DNA of 64,000 bases from SPGG2 sp964194625 (lineage in GTDB: Bacteria > Pseudomonadota > Gammaproteobacteria > Acidiferrobacterales > SPGG2), in contig CAXMNC010000237.1 in assembly GCA_964194625.1 (NCBI GenBank), positions 1 to 64,000 of the forward strand, in the 5' to 3' direction. Both the position numbers and the translations under genes were made by a program. Under the pieces are notes generated by a model that saw nothing but the letters and a program-made list of their open reading frames with translations, was not told the DNA's origin and ran no database searches. Within the stretch, counting starts at the first letter, position 1, and every line of letters begins with the position of its first letter. Shown in pieces: positions 8,028-17,486 of the stretch.

Positions 8028-8732
8028 CTAATTGGCCAGTAGGTTGGGTCCGGTTAGCTTCGCGATGTGGGTCAATGTCGCATAAGCGGCGCGACTATCT
8101 CTGCGCAATTGTAATAATGGGGTGAGTAACCGCGGTGTCCTGAGCACGACCTGACCCAACTTCGCGAGGCTTACGCGGCCATTCACATCCATAGCCTTGG
8201 TCACGGCGGTGGGGATGCTTCGCCCAGCCGGATCAGCAATGGCGCGTATCGCCATAAACGATTTACCGGCATCTTTGCATACCTGCGCTATCGCCACACT
8301 TTCCATATCGACAGCAACCGCCTCTGTACTTTGAAACAGTTCGGCCTTGTCGGCGGGTTCGGCCACAACTTGCGGACTTTGTATCAACGGGCCGGTGTTG
8401 ATATTGGAACCAGCCAGGCACTTACATAAACGCGCATGCCAGGCTATATCAACTTCCAATGCGACACCCGCGCTCGGCACAACGGTTGCTGGTAGAACCA
8501 CGTCTCCGGGACACAAGGCCGGATCCAACCCCCCCGCCGTGCCCCAACTTAGCAGTGCCGTCGCGCCGGCATCTAGCAGGGATCGGGCCGCTTGCTGCGC
8601 ACGCTCGGCGCCAACGCCACACTGCCAGAGTAAAACACCATGCTCTAACTCGGTAAGGTTATTGGGCTTGATTGGGCGAGCACTGAGACAACGGGCTTCT
8701 GCTGGTAAAGCGGCGATGATGCCGATAGGCAT
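8028..8732 (-). CDS. hpnG: Hopanoid nucleosidase/phosphorylase HpnG
   Basis: Nucleoside phosphorylase-like protein. In characterised hopanoid makers HpnG removes adenine from adenosylhopane to give ribosylhopane, the step after HpnH. The 234-residue frame begins MPIGIIAALPAEARCL, the normal start of this family, and contains LLSWGTAGGLDP and VAVDMESVAIAQVCKD, which match the phosphorylase/nucleosidase core (the MES segment contacts ribose). The ATG at 8732 overlaps the shc stop as ATGA, so I reject the longer frame running back into shc. Coupled translation with the cyclase is likely. Confidence 0.92.
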   Translation of the reverse strand: MPIGIIAALPAEARCLSARPIKPNNLTELEHGVLLWQCGVGAERAQQAARSLLDAGATALLSWGTAGGLDPALCPGDVVLPATVVPSAGVALEVDIAWHARLCKCLAGSNINTGPLIQSPQVVAEPADKAELFQSTEAVAVDMESVAIAQVCKDAGKSFMAIRAIADPAGRSIPTAVTKAMDVNGRVSLAKLGQVVLRTPRLLTPLLQLRRDSRAAYATLTHIAKLTGPNLLAN

Positions 8733-10714
8733 CAGCGCGCTTTTCGTTTCCTCGAATTGTAGTAGCGCGCCAACGCCCACAGCGGGAAGTATTTTTCGTA
8801 CCCGTGGTACTTTAGATAGAAGACACGTGGGAAACCCGGGCAAGTAAACGCTTCGTCTTTCCAAAAACCACCCGGCTGTTGCGTCTTCAGGAGATACTCA
8901 GCACCGCGTTGAACCGCCGGGGAATCGGTTTCACCTGCGGCCATTAACCCTAGTATCGCCCATGCGGTCTGAAACGCGGTGCTTGTGTCCGATTGACCGA
9001 TCATTCCCCGGTCACGGTATGAATCATTGCTCTCGCCCCAACCGCCATCGGGGCGTTGCACCCATTTCAGCCACGCAGCCGCACGTCTAATCTCAGGCGC
9101 CATCTTCGACTCACCGACTTGCTCCAATGCCGCCAATACTGACCAGGTACCGTAAATATGATTCGTTCCCCAGCGCCCAAACCAAGAACCGTCTTTTTCT
9201 TGCTCCCGGCGCAGATACTCCAGGCAACGCATTTGTGCCGAATCATAGGCAGGATCGTCGAGTTGCGCGAATAAAGTAAGGCAACGGGCACTAACGTCAC
9301 TAGTCGGCGGGTCAAGCAAGGCACCATGATCGGCAAACGGAACTAGGTTGAGGTAATAATAGGTATTGTCGGCATCAAACGACCCAAAACCACCGTTCTT
9401 AGATTGCATGCCGCGCAGCCATTCTGCTGCTCGTGATATCGACTCACGATAACGTTCGTTTTTTGTCTGATGCATGGCCCAGGCAACCACAGCCGTATCG
9501 TCGATATCGGGATAGTGGGCGTTGCCAAACTGAAAAGGCCATCCACCCGGCTGCAGTTCTGGGCGATGCTCACCCCAATCGCCGGGGTGATCGAGCAGTT
9601 GCCGCTCTTTGAGCCAGTCCAGCGCACGCAAGGTCTCGGGCGTAGGTTGACCTTCATTCATTTCGTGCAGGGTCAAACAGGCGAGGCCCGTATCCCACAC
9701 CGGCGATACACACGGCTGGCAATAGGCCGATGTCTCACGAATCACCAACAGCTTTTTCAAAGCCGCCTTGGTAGTGATTCGATAAGGATGATCGGCTGGA
9801 TAGCCGAGTAGCGCCAGCGCCTCGTGGGCATTGACCATAGCTGGGAATATCGCCCCCAGACCATCGGTGCCATTTAGCCGTTCAACAAACCAACTCTCGG
9901 CTTTCTTGATAGCACGTCGACGCAACCAACGTGGAATATACGATTCGAGCAAGTACCCCACGCGGTCTGACACGAACACGGCATGATCAAGCCCCGACCG
10001 TATTGAAAAGTAATGCTTCTCTTTTTCCGGCGGAACCGTAAACAATTCTCGGATCCCCACGCCCTTCGGATTCTTGGCCCGCGCCTTCAGACTACAAAGA
10101 ATCGCCAGTGGAATTGTAACGGTGCGAGACCAATAAGAAATCTTGCTGATATGCACAGGAAACCAACGTGGTAATAACATTAGCTCCACCGGAACAAAGG
10201 GAACAGCGCGCCAAGGAACTTGTGCGAACAATGCAAGCGTAATTCGAGTAAATACGTTGCTTCGAGCCGCGCCGCCTTGGGCAAGAACCGCTTCGCGTGC
10301 TGCTTGCATATGTGGTGCGTCCGGATCATCGCCGGCTAGCTTCAAGGCGTAGTAGACCTTGACCGTACAACTCAAATTAAAATCCCCACCTGGATATAAG
10401 TGCCAGCCGCCATCGTTATCCTGGTGTTCACGGAGGTAGACAGCGATCTTAGCCTCGATCTCTTCGTCGATTTCATCCATAAAATGCATCATCAAGATAT
10501 ATTCGGCAGGGATCGTGCAGTCCGCTTCGAACTCGAAAGACCAGAAGCCATCCGCGTGCTGTTGCGATAACAACTCATCCCGGGCAGCTGCGATGGCTAC
10601 CCTCAGTTGTTCATCGGAGGACTCAGTCGATGGTGGCGAAGCCTCGACAGAATCTGCAGGCGGGCAACGTTCGGCCGGTGGAACAGGTTGTGGTTTGGGT
10701 CTTTGGTCTAACAT
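8732..10714 (-). CDS. shc: Squalene-hopene cyclase
   Basis: Cyclises squalene to hopene/hopanol; monotopic membrane enzyme. The 660-residue protein has the catalytic DXDD motif at residues 403-406 (DIDDTA), several QW repeats such as GGWGE and GGFGSF, and the C-terminal QQPGGFWKDEAFTCPGFPR region typical of the enzyme. The first 35 residues are proline-rich and poorly conserved, so the true start could be slightly downstream. It sits between squalene synthase and hpnG, which places it at the centre of the hopanoid cluster. Confidence 0.97.
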   Translation of the reverse strand: MLDQRPKPQPVPPAERCPPADSVEASPPSTESSDEQLRVAIAAARDELLSQQHADGFWSFEFEADCTIPAEYILMMHFMDEIDEEIEAKIAVYLREHQDNDGGWHLYPGGDFNLSCTVKVYYALKLAGDDPDAPHMQAAREAVLAQGGAARSNVFTRITLALFAQVPWRAVPFVPVELMLLPRWFPVHISKISYWSRTVTIPLAILCSLKARAKNPKGVGIRELFTVPPEKEKHYFSIRSGLDHAVFVSDRVGYLLESYIPRWLRRRAIKKAESWFVERLNGTDGLGAIFPAMVNAHEALALLGYPADHPYRITTKAALKKLLVIRETSAYCQPCVSPVWDTGLACLTLHEMNEGQPTPETLRALDWLKERQLLDHPGDWGEHRPELQPGGWPFQFGNAHYPDIDDTAVVAWAMHQTKNERYRESISRAAEWLRGMQSKNGGFGSFDADNTYYYLNLVPFADHGALLDPPTSDVSARCLTLFAQLDDPAYDSAQMRCLEYLRREQEKDGSWFGRWGTNHIYGTWSVLAALEQVGESKMAPEIRRAAAWLKWVQRPDGGWGESNDSYRDRGMIGQSDTSTAFQTAWAILGLMAAGETDSPAVQRGAEYLLKTQQPGGFWKDEAFTCPGFPRVFYLKYHGYEKYFPLWALARYYNSRKRKAR

Positions 10715-10735
10715 CTACCGATCATACTACGCCGG

Positions 10736-10772
10736 CCCGTGGGACAACGAATTATACAGATTTTACCACGGG
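10736..10772. other. Inverted repeat between sqs and shc
   Basis: CCCGTGG (10736-10742) and CCACGGG (10766-10772) are a perfect 7-bp inverted repeat with a 23-base AT-rich interior, just upstream of the shc start. It could be an operator or leader stem; no T-tract follows on either strand. Confidence 0.25.
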
Positions 10773-10826
10773 TTGAGTGAGGTAACATGGGTCTAGGCTG
10801 AGAATAACCGGAGTTTCGCATATTCT

Positions 10827-11918
10827 TTAGGGCATAGAGTACGGGTGAATTCGCGGCGACGGCGGCGCTGGGTACGACGACGGCCGCGGCAACCCCAGCG
10901 TCGCCAGATTGAATAACCACTTCAGCATAAGATCGTTACCCGCAAACAGGCTAGTCAGCCCTACCGTCACCTTAACACTGCGTCGTGATATCTTCACTTC
11001 CTGTCCCGATGTAAACCCTGGGTTCTTGTGGATTTTGCGCAGCGTAAGCACAGCCATTCCTAGCGCCCATAGACAAAACCGGCGTATCCCCTTTTCACGC
11101 TTAGGTATAAGCAACGTGTAACTTAGAGCATTCCTGAGATGCGCACGCGTAATACCAACTAATTCCCCAAGACCATTACCAAACGACGCTTGATAGCTAT
11201 CCTTAGACAAATCATTCAAGTCGAAACGGGATTTTTCGAACACATCCTGGGGTAACCAGCAGGCACCCCGGGTCTTATCTTCCCACACGTCCTTAAGAAT
11301 ATTCGTCATTTGCAAACCCTGACCAAAAGACACGGCCAGCTTAAGCATCGGTTGCTTGTTCTTTTCGATTTCAGGTGAGTAGTCACAAAAGAGCTCTGTC
11401 AGCATTTCGCCAACGACACCGGCAACGTGATAACAATAGCTATCCAACTCCGGCAAATCCTGAAGCCCCGTCTGGCTCTTGTTAGCCTGAAATGCCGACA
11501 TGCCTTTGGCCATAATGGCAACAGAATGGCTAAGTATCCTGCGCTGGTTCTTGTTGAAACCGTGGGTCACGCGAAGCACAGCGGGCGCATTCTTGATCAG
11601 GTCACGCTCCGCTGCCAACGTACTTTCAGACAACAGTCCATGAAGTTCAGATGCGAATTGCTCTGCCGACTTTTCGCCATCTACGACCTTGATGAACTGG
11701 AGGGACAATTCACGCTTCTGGCTGGCGGTTAGGGCAGGTTCGTCTTCTATCGTGTCGGCAATGCGACACAATAAGTAAGCATTCCCGACGACCCTACATA
11801 AGTCTTTTGGCAACTGCGGTATAGTCAACGCAAAGGTGCGAGACACACCCTGTAGAATGTGGTGTTGGTATTCCTCGTCCGATCGCGGAGTGCTTAAATG
11901 TAGTTTCGCTTGTGCCAT
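10827..11918 (-). CDS. sqs: Squalene synthase, single-enzyme (eukaryote-like) type
   Basis: Head-to-head condensation of two farnesyl diphosphates to squalene. The 363-residue protein has SRTFALTIPQLP, the first aspartate-rich motif DTIED at 55-59, YHVAGVVGEML, and the second motif DVWED at 210-214 followed by KTRGACWLP. The MTNILKDVWED-TRG-CWLP pattern and the extended C-terminal region are those of farnesyl-diphosphate farnesyltransferase rather than HpnC/HpnD. No hpnC, hpnD or hpnE is present here, consistent with one NADPH-dependent enzyme making squalene. Likely co-expressed with shc, which begins 112 bp downstream. Confidence 0.93.
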   Translation of the reverse strand: MAQAKLHLSTPRSDEEYQHHILQGVSRTFALTIPQLPKDLCRVVGNAYLLCRIADTIEDEPALTASQKRELSLQFIKVVDGEKSAEQFASELHGLLSESTLAAERDLIKNAPAVLRVTHGFNKNQRRILSHSVAIMAKGMSAFQANKSQTGLQDLPELDSYCYHVAGVVGEMLTELFCDYSPEIEKNKQPMLKLAVSFGQGLQMTNILKDVWEDKTRGACWLPQDVFEKSRFDLNDLSKDSYQASFGNGLGELVGITRAHLRNALSYTLLIPKREKGIRRFCLWALGMAVLTLRKIHKNPGFTSGQEVKISRRSVKVTVGLTSLFAGNDLMLKWLFNLATLGLPRPSSYPAPPSPRIHPYSMP

Positions 11919-12102
11919 TTCAATCGGTCCAACCGTTATTTACAGATGGCGGGCCACGCATAAAGCGTACAAATTCCCTTGCCGCCTCGCCACCTATTCT
12001 CCCCCGCACTATCACGACTGTCCAGGACTCGAGGTTGTCGACAGAAATTTTCCCTGTGACCGTAAATCCATTGAGATGTTCCCTTATCCTATACAGGAGT
12101 AC

Positions 12103-13437
12103 CTACTCGATAGATCTAAGCGGCGCCAGCGCCCGATCGAAACGTACCGCATCAACGATAGGCCAGTCCGGGATATCACTCATCAAGAAACCGAACGTAG
12201 CGTCTCGGTAAAGGGCACCGTGTGTCCACTTGAGGCTACCGACAGTTGGGATCGCGGCACGCTCGGTGAGCAGTGATCCAAACATATAGCCAAGACTGTT
12301 CGAGCACAGGATCGAGGCTGGATTTTCCACCAACGCGAAACCTTCGGCGAGGCGATAGAGAGCATCGGGATAAAAGTGCTCCTTGCTAGCATCGAACCAC
12401 CACTCGTCCGGAAACCATGTCTTAGTTTCATCCGCCGCCCTTTCTTTGAGCCCAACAACAATAGAGCTGTAATCCAGCGGATCTCCGCTCGATATTTGAT
12501 ATGACCACAGCTCACCCGCCGGACCTTGTTTGCGTTGAATCAGAGCATCTCCACGAGCGCTGGCAACTTGCCATCCCTGGTCGTGTGGCAATACACAAAG
12601 GTCGACACCGGGTACCGACACCAGTACCGATGCGACCTTCGCCTCTATGTCCTTTTTCGTGTACAGGACGAAACTCGAAAGTAGCCCAAACTTAACAATA
12701 ACAACATCATTATTGTTTCTAAGTGAGCGCGACACGTGAAAGCCGGCCTTCGTGAGCGCGTCTCTCGCTTGAGGCCAAGTATTATTTAGTGGTTCACCGC
12801 CTGCCATACCGTGGTCTGACACGATCACTGTTCGAAACGGTTCGCCCGGCATGCGTTCTCGCAAGTCTGCTAAGCCTTGATCTAGCTTCCCCAGGAAATC
12901 GGATAATCCTTCAGGACCGTAGACATGGCCAAGGCCATCGGTAGAGACGATATACATAGTAAAGAGTTTTTTATCCGACGCTTCGAACGCCTCGAATCCC
13001 TGTTCCATCTCGGATACGCTATATTTCTTCGGCCAACCATAAGCAATCGCCTTGCGCGCAATCCCTTTCAGATACCAATCGAACATTTGCTTCCACGGGG
13101 CTCGCACCGTCTTCAAACTGAAACAACCTCGGAGTTCCGCTCGCTGTCGGTCAAAATGGCAGGCCTCGTAACCTAAGGCCTTGGCCACACCAAGCGGCCG
13201 CAACAGCCCAGTCCATGCCACGTACGAGCCGGTGGGGAACGCATTGATGACCGCAACCGGACCTTTTAAACCCTTGAACACGGCTTGCTTCCCCAGCGTT
13301 GGATCAGTGAGCTTACGCACGACTTCATACGGTATTGCATCGATGCCAATGAGCAACGTGCGTACGTCGGCGGTAGCGTTGCTCATGAACCCCATCGCAC
13401 CCACAAAAAACAATCTCTTTAGTATCGCAGGCAACAT
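12103..13437 (-). CDS. Exported type I phosphodiesterase/nucleotide pyrophosphatase family protein
   Basis: A 444-residue alkaline-phosphatase-superfamily protein with a plausible signal peptide (residues 1-23, ending in NATA-D), so periplasmic. Metal-site residues are visible: Asp33 in LLIGIDAIPYE, a Thr69/Ser71 nucleophile region in FPTGSYVAWTG, Asp167 and His171 in STDGLGHVYG, Asp208-His209 in VSDHGM, and a late His in WTHGAL. The substrate is unknown. It lies between squalene synthase and hpnB on the same strand, 64 bp from another exported hydrolase, which hints at processing of a lipid phosphodiester or polar head group; that is inference. Some metal ligands vary from the textbook spacing. 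Confidence 0.8.
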   Translation of the reverse strand: MLPAILKRLFFVGAMGFMSNATADVRTLLIGIDAIPYEVVRKLTDPTLGKQAVFKGLKGPVAVINAFPTGSYVAWTGLLRPLGVAKALGYEACHFDRQRAELRGCFSLKTVRAPWKQMFDWYLKGIARKAIAYGWPKKYSVSEMEQGFEAFEASDKKLFTMYIVSTDGLGHVYGPEGLSDFLGKLDQGLADLRERMPGEPFRTVIVSDHGMAGGEPLNNTWPQARDALTKAGFHVSRSLRNNNDVVIVKFGLLSSFVLYTKKDIEAKVASVLVSVPGVDLCVLPHDQGWQVASARGDALIQRKQGPAGELWSYQISSGDPLDYSSIVVGLKERAADETKTWFPDEWWFDASKEHFYPDALYRLAEGFALVENPASILCSNSLGYMFGSLLTERAAIPTVGSLKWTHGALYRDATFGFLMSDIPDWPIVDAVRFDRALAPLRSIE

Positions 13438-13501
13438 CCGGCAGGGATCCGACTCACTAAGCGAGGATCGATGACTTTGTCCGACAAATTAGATTGAATT
13501 C

Positions 13502-14539
13502 CTAAAGCATCGCTTCCAAAAAATCGTAGATCTCGTGCCGCATCCGGTTTAGGCCAAGAAAGGTCATCATAATAAAGGACATCTTGTGACCGTATGGCCA
13601 GGTGACACGTTTCGGCCGCCCCATAGCCTGCCACAGGGCCTCCCTGCCGGCGCTAGGCATACACTCATCATACTCGGCGTCAAACATTAACACGCGGCTT
13701 GGATCAACCCTACCGGCCAAACGTGCCGGATCAACTGGTGCCAATGGTTTTTCAATCTTCTTTTTCAATGTCTCCGTGGTCCAACCGAATCGAGACATTA
13801 TCGCCTCCCTCGCCGCCTCGGCTCGACCAAAGCATGTTGTCAGCATTTCATGAACGTGCGCACCTCCCATTGCTAACACGATAGCCGCCAGCCGCGGTTC
13901 GTTCGCAGCCACGAGACTACCTACGAACGCACCTATGCTGAAACCCACCAGTCCGATTCGATTGGGGTCGACATCGGGCTGTGCTTCAACCCAGTCAATC
14001 GATCGTCGGATATCAACAACATGGGTGCGAATTCTTTCCGCCATGCGCCTGGCCAGGGAGATGAGGCCCGCCTCGCTAGTTGCCAACCCCATGGCCGTCC
14101 AGTCAAACAGAAAGTCCTTACCCAGTATTCGCAATACATTCATCTGTCCGTCGCTGTACTTGAGCAGACTCTGGGTCATTTTCCGAGACGGGTAGGTGTG
14201 CGTGCCCCAGATGGGAAGAACGATGACAACCCTCTTTGCTCCCGGCAGTTTGCTTTGATAGTACAACGCGGTGACGAGATTACCGACTTGCCCATTCTCT
14301 CCACTCGATCGAAACGACAAGGAGAAGACACGATACTTTTTGGTTTCTCCATGCGTCTCAGTAAATTCAACATCGGTGATTGGCGTCCGCGGGTAGCTGA
14401 ATTTGTCGTGGAGTAGAGTGGGTGCGGCCGATGCAACTTGCTCGTCGCCAACGGCATGGGCGACGTTGGAAATGCTGCTAAGCCAAAAGGGGATTGCCAC
14501 AGTTAATAACAAGACAAATCGGCTCCGCTTCTGTCTCAC
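13502..14539 (-). CDS. Exported alpha/beta hydrolase of unknown substrate
   Basis: The 345-residue protein starts with a clear Sec signal peptide (basic MRQKRSR, hydrophobic stretch, cleavage near AHA at residue 29). It has an alpha/beta-hydrolase core: nucleophile Ser201 in LVGFSIGAF, acid Asp287 or Asp291 in FDAEYDECMP, and His318 in WPYGHKMSF. It is reminiscent of the dienelactone hydrolase/acyl esterase group. It sits between hpnB and the phosphodiesterase gene, same strand. I know no assigned hopanoid function for it. Deacylation or head-group cleavage in the periplasm is a guess from its neighbours. Confidence 0.8.
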   Translation of the reverse strand: MRQKRSRFVLLLTVAIPFWLSSISNVAHAVGDEQVASAAPTLLHDKFSYPRTPITDVEFTETHGETKKYRVFSLSFRSSGENGQVGNLVTALYYQSKLPGAKRVVIVLPIWGTHTYPSRKMTQSLLKYSDGQMNVLRILGKDFLFDWTAMGLATSEAGLISLARRMAERIRTHVVDIRRSIDWVEAQPDVDPNRIGLVGFSIGAFVGSLVAANEPRLAAIVLAMGGAHVHEMLTTCFGRAEAAREAIMSRFGWTTETLKKKIEKPLAPVDPARLAGRVDPSRVLMFDAEYDECMPSAGREALWQAMGRPKRVTWPYGHKMSFIMMTFLGLNRMRHEIYDFLEAML

Positions 14540-14739
14540 CTAGTGTGCACCTCTGCTAGTGGCCATCCAAAGCCAGCTATCCACGGGCTACCTTGCTATA
14601 GACCCATTGCTTTTAATATCAGGACCGGTCAGTCGGCAAGCACCTTTCAAACCGCATGCATCGGCGTTGTGCCGTTAATCACCAGAAATCAGGAAGCCGA
14701 AGGTACCGCACTTCCAAGCACGCAATAATCGCAATGATA

Positions 14740-15876
14740 TCAGCTAGAACCAGAATCGACCGTCTTGGTATAGACTCTATCCTTCCAGCTAGAACCCTGT
14801 CCATACCAATACCGCAAAGCCGAGGTCCATGTCATTGCCAGATAGAGTGTCCCTATCAAGGGCATGGCCAACGCCCATGCCGGTGAGCGCGAGTAGAATC
14901 GCAACGTCGGCAAGTAACTAAGCATCATAGCACCCAAGGTCGTGGCGGCCACCATTCTCACGGCCGCGTCCGGCAGCATCAGCGCCGCGGGCGGAATCCA
15001 AAACGCTGCAATAAAGATCGCGGTACACGCCAACAATCTAACAATCGAGTAGTGCAGTTGTGTAAAGGCCGAACGCGCGACCATGTTCCAGATCCCAGCG
15101 AGATCGTCATAGGCGCGGAGGCTTCGAACACTATGAGTAAGACCCACCCACGTACGATAGCCCAACGATTTGACACGCCCGGCAAGCGTACAGTCATCAA
15201 TCAAGGTATCACGTAAAGAATGAAAACCGCCAATCTCTTCAAGCACCCGTGTTCGCAACAGAACACAACCACCAGCCGCCGCGGCTACTTGCCGGCAATG
15301 TGGCATATTGGATAAATGGAACGGATACAAAAGTTTGAAGAAATAGATGAACGCGGGCATTAATAACCTTTCCCAGAACGACTGCATACGTAACGATGCC
15401 ATAAGTGAGACCAATGCAAGGTTATCGTGTTGCATCCGTTCGCGCAGCGCCGCCAGAATACCCGGGCGCAGTTCAATATCCGCGTCTAGCAACAACGTGA
15501 ACGGCGTATGTACGCACTTACGCCCCTGTTCAAGCGCCCACAATTTCCCACTCCAGCCCGTCGGTAATGCATGAACCGAAACGATTTGCAGATTCTGTGT
15601 TGCCACCCGCGCAAACCGTATCGTGTCGTCATCGGATTGATCATCGATCAACACGATTTTCATACCGGCGCCTTGGGCATCCAGCGCCCTCAGCATCGGC
15701 TGTACTGTTACCGCTTCATTGCGCGCGGGAATCAGGACCGTGATGTCGCTAAAATCGACAGGTTGGGGGTCAACCTTCGAGTCTAGGACTTCGCGAACTC
15801 GCCACGGACCCCAGGGCGCAAACAGGACGCCCACCCAAGGTAACGCCCCTAAAAAGGCCAGATAGATTTCCCGCAT
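14740..15876 (-). CDS. hpnB: Hopene-associated glycosyltransferase HpnB
   Basis: Family 2 glycosyltransferase of 378 residues. The nucleotide-sugar domain shows TVLIPARNEA, a DDQSDDDT segment and LLLDADIELRPG (DXD-like), with an N-terminal hydrophobic segment and a C-terminal group of three to four transmembrane helices, so it works at the cytoplasmic membrane face. HpnB proteins are found in hopanoid clusters and are thought to glycosylate the side chain; the acceptor is not proven. The ATG follows the hpnH stop directly as TGAATG, implying translational reinitiation and one transcript. A 200-bp spacer follows before the alpha/beta hydrolase gene. Confidence 0.92.
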   Translation of the reverse strand: MREIYLAFLGALPWVGVLFAPWGPWRVREVLDSKVDPQPVDFSDITVLIPARNEAVTVQPMLRALDAQGAGMKIVLIDDQSDDDTIRFARVATQNLQIVSVHALPTGWSGKLWALEQGRKCVHTPFTLLLDADIELRPGILAALRERMQHDNLALVSLMASLRMQSFWERLLMPAFIYFFKLLYPFHLSNMPHCRQVAAAAGGCVLLRTRVLEEIGGFHSLRDTLIDDCTLAGRVKSLGYRTWVGLTHSVRSLRAYDDLAGIWNMVARSAFTQLHYSIVRLLACTAIFIAAFWIPPAALMLPDAAVRMVAATTLGAMMLSYLPTLRFYSRSPAWALAMPLIGTLYLAMTWTSALRYWYGQGSSWKDRVYTKTVDSGSS

Positions 15877-16998
15877 TCAGGCGACACGATTTTCGTTCGA
15901 AATGCGCGTTGACTCCACTTCAGATTCGCGCCCTTGTTCAGACGACGAGCGATAGCGTGTGGGCAATTCGGGGGCCATTGGACCTTCGACGCGTGGGCCG
16001 CGCAAGAACACGCCCAGCGCCTTGAAGGGATGAGAGAACGTGTCGTCAACCGCAGTCGGCTCAAATCCGCAATGTACCATGCAGTTCGCACACTTAGGAT
16101 TGCGGCCGGTGCCATAACTATCCCAGTCGGTCTCTTCCATGAGCGCCTGGAAACTTTGAGCATACCCTTCGTCAACTAACAGATAGCACGGCTTCTGCCA
16201 GCCGAAGATATTGCGCGTGGGATTGCCCCACGGTGTACATTGATAAGATTGATTGCCGGCAAGAAAATCGAGAAAGAGTCCAGACTGATTAAAACGCCAC
16301 TTGCGGGTCTTGCCGAGCTTGAAGATATCGCGAAAGAGCTGTTTGCTTGTAGCACGCTGCAAGAAAACTTCTTGTTGCGGAGCATGCTGGTAACTGTAAC
16401 CCGGCGAAATCGTAACGCCCTCCACCCCAAGATCCATCGCAAAGCTCAAAAACTCAGCTACTTCTTTCGCAGATTCGCCTTGAAATAATGTGCAGTTCAG
16501 GGTTACGCGGAATCCTTTCTTGAGCGCCAACTTGACAACATCGACAACCTTATCGAAAACGCCCCGCCTACATACCGAAGCATCATGTCGTTCCCGATTG
16601 CCATCAAGATGCACCGAAAACGTCAAATAGGGTGAAGGCGTGAATTCATCGATGCGACGCCTCAAAAGGAGAGCGTTAGTACACAGATAAACGAACTTCT
16701 TGCGCGCCACAATGCCTTCGACAATTCGCGTTATGTCCTTATGGATCAGCGGTTCGCCACCGGGAATTGAAACTATCGGCGCACCACACTCATCGACGGC
16801 GGCCAAACACTCGTCAACACTCAGTCGCTTCCTAAGGATCTGGTCGGGATAATCGATCTTTCCGCAACCGGCACAAGCCAAGTTACATTGAAATAGCGGT
16901 TCCAACATCAGTACTAACGGATAGCGGCGCACGCCACGCAACTTCTGTTGCATGATGTAGCGGCCGACTCGATACTTTTGGATTAACGGTACACTCAT
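15877..16998 (-). CDS. hpnH: Adenosylhopane synthase HpnH (radical SAM)
   Basis: Radical SAM enzyme that attaches the adenosyl group to diploptene/hopene, the first step of bacteriohopanepolyol side-chain assembly. The 373-residue sequence has the [4Fe-4S] cluster motif CX3CX2C at Cys38, Cys42 and Cys45 (CNLACAGC), the GGEPL motif (VSIPGGEPLIHKDI), and a C-terminal cysteine pair in NPKCANCMVHCGFEP. It heads the minus-strand hopanoid run and abuts hpnB without a gap. The upstream 488 bp is a divergent promoter region shared with dxs. Confidence 0.95.
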   Translation of the reverse strand: MSVPLIQKYRVGRYIMQQKLRGVRRYPLVLMLEPLFQCNLACAGCGKIDYPDQILRKRLSVDECLAAVDECGAPIVSIPGGEPLIHKDITRIVEGIVARKKFVYLCTNALLLRRRIDEFTPSPYLTFSVHLDGNRERHDASVCRRGVFDKVVDVVKLALKKGFRVTLNCTLFQGESAKEVAEFLSFAMDLGVEGVTISPGYSYQHAPQQEVFLQRATSKQLFRDIFKLGKTRKWRFNQSGLFLDFLAGNQSYQCTPWGNPTRNIFGWQKPCYLLVDEGYAQSFQALMEETDWDSYGTGRNPKCANCMVHCGFEPTAVDDTFSHPFKALGVFLRGPRVEGPMAPELPTRYRSSSEQGRESEVESTRISNENRVA

Positions 16999-17486
16999 GG
17001 AACCAACTTTAAACCTCCGTCCTACTCGCTAAGCGAGTATGGATCGCATTCGAACGTACACTACCCTCGCGCTCGCTGTCTACTACTAAGCTTAGCCCCG
17101 TTTGTAACAAGACCGAGACAAGTGCCAATTAAAATCAAGAGAGTATGCCTTGGATCACTTTTGTCTCGGCCAACAATAACATAATTTTTATATGGTAATA
17201 AACGCGCACCTGAAATAACACATCTGAACTGGCGGTCTTATTAGCAAAGGCGTCACACAACGCTACGAGTATGGGCACACACGGGAGGGCCGCGTGTAGC
17301 AAGGTTATTAAACCGTCATGTTCATTGCGTAGAACTGTCTACCGAGATCTGCAATAATCTGACGCGATACTCGGTCAGGATGACAAGCGGTGGAGCACCA
17401 TCCCGGGCACATACGGTAGCATCCATTCTACGGCAACACAGTTTCACGCATCTGGCGTCACAAACTAATACGACCCCGACTAAACT
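16999..17486. promoter_or_regulatory. Divergent regulatory region between hpnH and dxs
   Basis: No gene is evident in these 488 bases. I see an AT-rich block around 17170-17205 suited to promoters, a perfect inverted repeat CCGAGACAA (17113-17121) / TTGTCTCGG (17161-17169) with a 39-base interior, and a TACTCGC/GCGAGTA hairpin at 17023-17039 just ahead of hpnH. The paired repeat could be an operator controlling both directions. dxs has no clear Shine-Dalgarno. Confidence 0.35.

Noticed and set aside
17467..17484. TAATACGAC resembling part of a T7-type phage promoter upstream of dxs
   Set aside because: Only the first nine bases agree, the rest of the consensus is absent and no phage gene is near; chance match.
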